From assembly GCA_023421675.1 (NCBI GenBank), contig JAEZTC010000002.1, positions 310,001-374,000 on the forward strand: DNA of 64,000 bases, read 5' to 3'. The DNA comes from Bacillota bacterium. Its GTDB lineage: Bacteria; Bacillota; Clostridia; Acetivibrionales; JANLFN01. Below are positions 58,814 through 64,000 of this stretch, one piece after another (the first letter of the stretch is position 1; each line of letters begins with the position of its first letter). The notes under the pieces are model-generated. The model searched no databases and was not told the DNA's origin. It was given only the letters and a program-made list of their open reading frames with translations. Both the position numbers and the translations under genes were made by a program.

Positions 58814-58833
58814 AGCCCTCCACCAGGAGGGCT
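58814..58833 (-). terminator. Terminator of the Kelch-cohesin-dockerin gene
   Basis: AGCCCTCC-acca-GGAGGGCT, followed on the minus strand by TTTTTTATTTTAAT. A near-identical hairpin serves glyA. Confidence 0.9.
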
Positions 58834-58839
58834 AATAAT

Positions 58840-60396
58840 TTAATTAAGAGGATAATCTTTATTTAAAAGAATGCTTTCTGTAATTGACGTTAAGTCTCCG
58901 TCATCGATTTTACCATTTGAATCCAAGTCTGCGTCATACTTTGTTGTATCCGTATCTGCTGCATTGAACCCAAAGTAGTATGCATCTATTCCAAGGTCGA
59001 GAAGAGTAAATGAATCTGTTCTGTTTACATCCTTACCACCGATTTCGATTGTTGCCTCACCGCAGTTTTCATCGGCTACGTCCATTTCAAGAGTTGCGTT
59101 GTCAGCTATACGCCCTTTTATAATATCCACTTTTCCCACTCCCCTGCTCTTTGCCTTGAACTTAAGCTGAATTAGGTTCTTGTCACCTGTAGCAACATTG
59201 TCCTTACCCTGACAGGCTACGATAAAACGGACTGTTCCAGGTGTTGATGTGTCTTCTTTATAAATTTTAAGCCCTGTTTGTGCAGTTGCACCAACGTACT
59301 CAAAGAGGTTTGAATCATATGAAACCTTAATATCTTCTGCACAAATATTTGTAACATTATGAATTGCAATGTCTGTGGTGAATTCATCACCAATTTTTGC
59401 TTTGGCAGCGGATGCTGTGGCAGTGAGGGTTGGGTTTGTGATAGTTGATGATACGGTAAGTTCTTCAACTAAGCTTTGTATACCTCCCATATTAGTCGTC
59501 AAACCACCAATAGCATATATTTTCCCATTAAGTTCAACTGCATCTAAGCACATTCTAGCTATACTAAGGTTAGGCTCTTTGGTCCATATATCAGTCGAGC
59601 AATCATACTTCTCCACCACATTAGATGCACTTGTTGTAGTTTCTCCTCCAATTATGAAAATCTCATTATTCAATACAGCTATTCCTGACCAACTTCTAGC
59701 AATCTGCATAGACTTTTTTATTGACCATGTATCAGTATTTTTATCATATTCTCTAACACCATTTCCAATGGCATAAATTTTGTTATTTACTGTTGCTAAT
59801 TTAACACCACTAATTGCTATAGGATAATTAGCCTTTTTAGTCCATGAATCTTGTACGGGATCATATACCTCAACATTATTCAACATTGAATAGTTACCAC
59901 CATAGCCTCCAACAATATATATCTTCCCATCAAGAACAGTTGCAGATATTAATTCCCTAGCCGTAGGCATTGAATTCTTATTTGTCCATGTATCAGTCTC
60001 TGGATCATACATCTCAACAGAATTTAAATAACTATTATTTGGGTGATGTGAATCTGCTCCAGCGTATCCGCCTATAACATATATTTTACCATCATAGACA
60101 GCTGTGGCAAAAGCACTCCTTGGTGTTTTCATAGGAGCCTTTGTAGTCCATGTATCTGTCAAAGGATCATACTCCTCAACTAAATTTAGACTTTTACTAA
60201 GATCAGAACCACCAATAGCATATATTTTTCCATTTACAGTTGCAGTACCTAAATCCCACCTGGCAACGGACATACTCTTTTTTGCTTCCCATGTAGGAGT
60301 TGTTTCCTCCGCAAAAGAAACTACTGACATAAAAGCCATTAATACAATTACTAATAATGTAACAGCGCTTGCTTTAATAAAACTTTTTAACTCCAT
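58840..60396 (-). CDS. Secreted Kelch-repeat protein with cohesin-like domain and dockerin
   Basis: 518 residues. Signal peptide 1-29 (AVTLLVIVLMAFMSVVSFA). Six Kelch blades (about 35-320) each with a KIYAIGG/KIYVIGG-type strand; blade 4 reads KIYAIGNG. A cohesin-like domain follows (about 325-455; AKIGDEFTTDIAIHNVTNI, IKVSYDSNLFEYVGA). A type I dockerin-like end has a degenerate first loop (DVNRTDSFTLLDL) and an intact second loop (DADLDSNGKIDDGDL). Dockerins dock enzymes to cellulosomal scaffoldins through Ca2+. Having both modules in one protein suggests an adaptor or cell-surface role. Confidence 0.87.
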   Translation of the reverse strand: MELKSFIKASAVTLLVIVLMAFMSVVSFAEETTPTWEAKKSMSVARWDLGTATVNGKIYAIGGSDLSKSLNLVEEYDPLTDTWTTKAPMKTPRSAFATAVYDGKIYVIGGYAGADSHHPNNSYLNSVEMYDPETDTWTNKNSMPTARELISATVLDGKIYIVGGYGGNYSMLNNVEVYDPVQDSWTKKANYPIAISGVKLATVNNKIYAIGNGVREYDKNTDTWSIKKSMQIARSWSGIAVLNNEIFIIGGETTTSASNVVEKYDCSTDIWTKEPNLSIARMCLDAVELNGKIYAIGGLTTNMGGIQSLVEELTVSSTITNPTLTATASAAKAKIGDEFTTDIAIHNVTNICAEDIKVSYDSNLFEYVGATAQTGLKIYKEDTSTPGTVRFIVACQGKDNVATGDKNLIQLKFKAKSRGVGKVDIIKGRIADNATLEMDVADENCGEATIEIGGKDVNRTDSFTLLDLGIDAYYFGFNAADTDTTKYDADLDSNGKIDDGDLTSITESILLNKDYPLN

Positions 60397-60553
60397 AACC
60401 TCGCTCCTTTATTATATTTTGTCTTAAATTATAAACTTATGTCTATTTATGTAAAGACTATTAATAAAAAGCAAATATGGATATAATTAAAGTTTAAGCG
60501 TATTCCATAATTATGTATAGTTATAAGATTATAACATTTGTTAGCCAACAAAA

Positions 60554-60575
60554 AAGCCCTCTGCTAGGAGGGCTT
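60554..60575 (-). terminator. Terminator of glyA
   Basis: GCCCTC/GAGGGC hairpin followed on the minus strand by TTTTTTGTTGG. Confidence 0.85.
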
Positions 60576-60587
60576 TACATCTTATTC

Positions 60588-61826
60588 TTACTTATACAGC
60601 GGGTACTTGTCGCACAAAGCTGTTATCCTTTTCTGCACTGATTCCTTTGAATTCTCAAAGTCTGTAAGTGCAAGGCTTATGCAGTCTGCTATCTCTTCAA
60701 AGTCTGATTCAATCATTCCTCTTGAAGTTGCTGCCGGAGTTCCAAGCCTCAAACCGCTTGTAACTGTTGGTTTCTGAGGATCGAAAGGAATACAATTGTA
60801 GTTTACTGTGATTCCAACCGCATCAAGAAGTTTTTCTGCTTCTTTACCTGTGAGGTTCTTGCTTCTTAAATCTATAAGCATAAGATGATTGTCAGTTCCG
60901 CCTGAAACAAGGTTAAAGCCATGTTCAGTAAGTGAGGTTGAAAGAGCTTTAGCGTTCTTTACAATCTGTGTCTGGTAAGCTTTGAATTCATCAGTTAAAG
61001 CTTCCTTGAAGCATACAGCTTTTGCAGCTATTACGTGCATTAATGGTCCACCCTGTATTCCAGGGAAAACTGCCTTATCAATCTGTTTAGCGAATTCAGC
61101 TTTGCAAAGTATCATACCGCCTCTTGGGCCTCTAAGAGTCTTATGAGTGGTAGTTGTAACAAAGTGTGCATGAGGAACCGGGCTTGGGTGAAGGCCTGCA
61201 GCTACAAGACCTGCAATGTGAGCCATATCAACCATAAGGTAAGCTCCTACCTCATCAGCTATTTCTCTAAAAGCTTTAAAATCAATTATTCTGGAATAAG
61301 CACTAGCACCTGCAACTATGATTTTAGGCTTATGCTCGATTGCTTTTCTCCTTAATTCATCATAATCAATTCTGCCGTCAGTTTCCTTAACTCCGTAAGG
61401 AACTACGTTATAGTACTTTCCAGACATATTAACAGGGCTTCCGTGTGAAAGATGTCCGCCGTGTGCAAGATTCATTCCAAGGATGGTATCGCCCGGCTGC
61501 AGTACTGAAAAATAAACTGCCATGTTTGCCTGTGCACCTGAGTGAGGCTGAACATTTGCATGTTCTGCACCGAAAAGCTCTTTAGCTCTTTCAATTGCAA
61601 GAGTTTCAACTATATCAACAAACTCACATCCGCCATAATACCTTTTTCCCGGATAACCTTCAGCATATTTGTTTGTCAATGGTGTACCCATTGCTTCTAT
61701 TACTGCATTGCTTACAAAGTTTTCTGAAGCTATAAGTTCAATTTTATTTCTTTGACGGTTAACTTCCATTTCAATTGCTTCAGCTACTTCTTTGTCTACT
61801 TTTTGGATTTCTTTAGTACTGTACAT
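60588..61826 (-). CDS. glyA: Serine hydroxymethyltransferase
   Basis: 412 residues from ATG 61826, chosen for GGGAGG nine bases before it; the frame starts five codons earlier. ELIASENFVSNAVIEAMGTP, NKYAEGYPGKRYYGGCEFVD, the PLP Lys in TTTHKTLRGPRGGMIL, and VSGGTDNHLMLIDLR are signature segments. It interconverts serine and glycine with THF. A tandem glycine riboswitch lies in its leader. Confidence 0.98.
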   Translation of the reverse strand: MYSTKEIQKVDKEVAEAIEMEVNRQRNKIELIASENFVSNAVIEAMGTPLTNKYAEGYPGKRYYGGCEFVDIVETLAIERAKELFGAEHANVQPHSGAQANMAVYFSVLQPGDTILGMNLAHGGHLSHGSPVNMSGKYYNVVPYGVKETDGRIDYDELRRKAIEHKPKIIVAGASAYSRIIDFKAFREIADEVGAYLMVDMAHIAGLVAAGLHPSPVPHAHFVTTTTHKTLRGPRGGMILCKAEFAKQIDKAVFPGIQGGPLMHVIAAKAVCFKEALTDEFKAYQTQIVKNAKALSTSLTEHGFNLVSGGTDNHLMLIDLRSKNLTGKEAEKLLDAVGITVNYNCIPFDPQKPTVTSGLRLGTPAATSRGMIESDFEEIADCISLALTDFENSKESVQKRITALCDKYPLYK

Positions 61827-61984
61827 GAAATATCCTCCCATTAAACTTTTTATATTTATATAATATTCGCATTAAACTAAAACCGGGATTGGCACTCTGC
61901 ATTATGAGCTATTCCGTTAAATAATAAAAGGGTAGAATTATCAATAAATTCACCCCTGAATAAACATGAAATATGCTTTAAAAA

Positions 61985-62162
61985 ATATACTCTGTCCTTT
62001 TGCCTGAGAGATTACAGCATAAATGCCTTGCCCCTTCGGCGCCTTGACGGTCTCTCCAGAGATGCGTCCATTCATGGTCTATCGTAACCTCTGCTGCTGT
62101 TACTTTACCTGAGAGTATAACTCCTTCGGTGTACCTTTATGGCATCTCTCCCATGAATATCA
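61985..62162 (-). promoter_or_regulatory. Tandem glycine riboswitch upstream of glyA
   Basis: On the minus strand two successive aptamers appear. The first has GGGAGAG, CCGAAGGAG and CTCTCAGGTAAA; the second has GGAGAGACC, GCCGAAGGGG and CTCTCAGGCAAAAGGACAGA. This is the standard gcvT-type tandem aptamer. It ends about 160 bases before the glyA ATG. The expression platform in between was not resolved. Confidence 0.93.
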
Positions 62163-62250
62163 TTCGCCAGTTATTAAGTTTTCATAAAAATTATAATGTT
62201 ATTTGAAAACTATGTCAATAAAATGCATATAAAATAAATAATATTATGTT

Positions 62251-63234
62251 TTATTTAATTGCCTTATATAGTTCATCTGCTTCAGGCGGCATTATAGATA
62301 TCATTTCGCCGTCTTTCAGTATGTATTTGTTTTTATTTTCAGTCGTCTTTCCTATAATAGTGGCCTTAATTCCGACAGCTTCCAGCTCTTTTATCAAGCC
62401 TTCCCCATTTTTACATGTAATCAGCATACAGCCGCTTGAAATAAGCTTTAACGGATCTATTCCATAAATTTGTGCTATAGCCTTGGTTTCATCTGCTACA
62501 GGAATTTGACTGGCATTAATCACCGCTCCGATGCCGGATGCTTCGGTAAGCTCCCAAACAGCACCAAGAACTCCACCTTCAGTAACATCATGCATTGCAG
62601 TTGCACCAAATTTACCTGCAATCATGCCTTCCTTAACCACACTTATACTATTGATAAATGTTTTTGCTTTTTCGACAATGTTTTCATCTAAAATCTTTAA
62701 TAATTCGTTTTCATTGTCTTTAGCGATGATTGAAGTACCTTCTATTCCGGCAGTCTTTGTAACTATTATGGCTTCATCAGGAGAAGCCCCGGATGTTGCA
62801 ACCATTTTGCCCTCTGGACAACGTCCTACTGCAGTGCTTGAAATTACAAACCTGTTTACCGCGTTTGTTACTTCAGTGTGTCCGCCTATAATTTCAACAT
62901 TAATAGCTGCTGCTGTTTCACATACATCTTTCATAATACTTTCGAGATCATTCTCAGTTGCATCTTGTGGAGCAAGTACTGTCAGCATAATTCCGACAGG
63001 CTCAGCACCGCAGGATGCTATATCATTACAGGATATATGTACTGAAAGCTTTCCTATATCGTTAACTGCCCCTGTTATAGGATCGGTTGAAATAACGCAT
63101 AAATTGTCCCCGAAATTAACAGCACTGCAGTCTTCTCCTATTTTAGGCCTTAAAACTATATCTTTTCTTACGCTTTTTATTTTATCAAGAATAATACGTT
63201 GAAGTGTCTCATTCGGTACTTTACCTATCTTCAT
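62251..63234 (-). CDS. AIR synthase-related (HypE/PurM-like) protein
   Basis: 327 residues. N-terminal AIRS domain: PKIGEDCSAVNFGDNLCVIS, SVHISCNDIASCGAEPVGI, IIGGHTEVTNAVNRFVISST. C-terminal AIRS_C domain: TKTAGIEGTSIIAK, GATAMHDVTEGGVLGAVWEL. Stand-alone HypE-like proteins of this kind occur in clostridia without hydrogenase maturation neighbours. It could form or use an acyl/carbamoyl phosphate-type intermediate with ATP, but function is unassigned. Confidence 0.85.
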   Translation of the reverse strand: MKIGKVPNETLQRIILDKIKSVRKDIVLRPKIGEDCSAVNFGDNLCVISTDPITGAVNDIGKLSVHISCNDIASCGAEPVGIMLTVLAPQDATENDLESIMKDVCETAAAINVEIIGGHTEVTNAVNRFVISSTAVGRCPEGKMVATSGASPDEAIIVTKTAGIEGTSIIAKDNENELLKILDENIVEKAKTFINSISVVKEGMIAGKFGATAMHDVTEGGVLGAVWELTEASGIGAVINASQIPVADETKAIAQIYGIDPLKLISSGCMLITCKNGEGLIKELEAVGIKATIIGKTTENKNKYILKDGEMISIMPPEADELYKAIK

Positions 63235-63257
63235 TTATATTTAAATACCTCCGGGTA

Positions 63258-63929
63258 TCAATCCACCTTGTTGTCCTTTGCAAGCTGGAACTGGTCTCTT
63301 GCCTTTTCAAGCAGCATTGCATTGGATCTTCCTATAGGAGAGCTTATAAATTTACTGAACCATTTGATAGATTCGTCAAAATTTCCAACTCTTCGGTTAA
63401 GCTCTGCAATCATGTACATGCATGTACATTCATCAAGCTTGTCTACCGGAAGTCTTTCCTTTTCAAAAATTTCATTATAGCAATTTAGTGTGAATTGAAG
63501 GAATTCTCTTTCCTTTTCATCCTTTTTGAGTCTGTAAAGCCATGCTATGCGAAGACATATCTTAGCAAGGTCTACATTCTTTCCTTTCATGACCTGAATA
63601 TTAAACAAGGCCAGCTTAAAGGTTTCCAATGCAATATCAATAGTACGGTCTCCCTTATAGCTTCTTTTGTTCCATCTAGGAGCAATTGTTTCTGCAATTT
63701 TCCCTGCACTTTTAAAATCAAGCTGTTCAAACTTGTCGGTAAAAGATGCGTAACCACAATTTTCGCATACACTTATTTCATAGAACATAGGGTTAAGTCC
63801 TTCATAATGTACACAAAAATCGGAATCTCTGGATTCCACCTTTACAGATTTTGAACGTACCTTTGTAGCTTCAAAGTCCTTGTTGCAAACAGGGCATTTG
63901 ATAGTCTTATTATAAAGTCCCTCATTCAT
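63258..63929 (-). CDS. DUF2225 family protein
   Basis: 223 residues. The N-terminus has a zinc-ribbon-like KCPVCNKDFEATKVRS, then a second CxxC pair in YEISVCENCGYASFTD, typical of DUF2225. The rest is TPR-like helices (ALFNIQVMKGKNVDLAKI, CLRIAWLYRLKKDEKEREFL). No known function. AGAGGTAAAATGT precedes the ATG; 23 bases separate it from the AIRS-like gene, so the pair is one operon. The 71 bases to the window end show no further gene. Confidence 0.9.
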   Translation of the reverse strand: MNEGLYNKTIKCPVCNKDFEATKVRSKSVKVESRDSDFCVHYEGLNPMFYEISVCENCGYASFTDKFEQLDFKSAGKIAETIAPRWNKRSYKGDRTIDIALETFKLALFNIQVMKGKNVDLAKICLRIAWLYRLKKDEKEREFLQFTLNCYNEIFEKERLPVDKLDECTCMYMIAELNRRVGNFDESIKWFSKFISSPIGRSNAMLLEKARDQFQLAKDNKVD

Positions 63930-64000
63930 ACATTTTACCTCTGTTTCTATCTCTATGTGTTGTCTTTTCCAATCTTTTCGTAAGTAACACTGTTTACTTT

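Noticed and set aside
62531..63202. Plus-strand frame of 223 codons opposite the AIRS-like gene
   Set aside because: Antisense shadow of a gene with clear AIRS motifs; no start signal.

Overview
The window is AT-rich, low-GC Firmicute DNA. Its genes use strong GGAGG-type ribosome binding sites and several TTG or GTG starts. The closest guess is a mesophilic cellulolytic clostridium of the Ruminiclostridium group (Clostridium cluster III, C. cellulolyticum/C. papyrosolvens-like). This rests on a secreted Kelch-cohesin-dockerin protein, clostridial ylxM-ffh-rpsP-khpA-rimM-trmD and iscR-iscS-iscU-mnmA blocks, a tandem glycine riboswitch ahead of glyA, and copper-amine-oxidase-N-type secreted proteins. 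The species assignment is inference; no rRNA is present.

Layout: (1) 1-2661, 3' part of a UPF0182 membrane protein. (2) 2755-8021, a patch of single small enzymes (two VOC proteins including a FosX-type fosfomycin hydrolase, three SAM methyltransferases, a RidA-like protein, an amidohydrolase), several separated by related terminator-plus-promoter spacers. (3) 8148-11908, the SRP/ribosome-maturation operon ylxM-ffh-rpsP-khpA-rimM-trmD. (4) 11942-21415, a nitroreductase/HxlR pair, a two-component system, an AbrB-domain radical SAM protein, a class B penicillin-binding protein, a DUF2089 regulator with a perfect operator palindrome, and bioY under a BirA-type operator. (5) 21513-22496, a Xer-like tyrosine recombinase, followed at 22642-28704 by a complete-looking filamentous (inovirus) prophage bounded by 19-bp direct repeats. 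(6) 28858-40765, all on the minus strand: ThyX-like protein, LysE exporter, GntR regulator, purB, aspartate aminotransferase, a coiled-coil protein, M19 dipeptidase, yraN, ylqH, ylqG, rnhB, rbgA and rplS. (7) 41036-63929: LCP protein, M18 aminopeptidase, histidinol phosphatase, the Fe-S/thiouridylase operon, a membrane-anchored LarA-like protein with rarA, secreted stress proteins, an SDR, a MerR regulator, the Kelch-cohesin-dockerin protein, riboswitch-controlled glyA, an AIR-synthase-like protein and a DUF2225 protein.

Two points stand out. First, the prophage carries a rolling-circle Rep, an ssDNA-binding protein, an adsorption-protein candidate, a Zot/pI ATPase, a coat-protein candidate and at least six further micro-genes. 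It also has a tRNA gene with an encoded CCA end and a hairpin-rich intergenic region. It has no recombinase of its own; its left end is a dif-like 11-6-11 dyad just upstream of the chromosomal Xer-like gene, so it probably borrows that enzyme. Second, rplS-rbgA-rnhB-ylqG-ylqH-yraN, which usually follow trmD directly, lie on the opposite strand 29 kb away with rplS at the far edge. This is the pattern left by one inversion of about 29 kb starting right after trmD.

The window also holds non-coding repeats: a 207-bp MITE-like palindrome, two full copies and one deleted copy of a roughly 238-bp GC-richer repeat, and hairpins resembling IS200/IS605 right ends.
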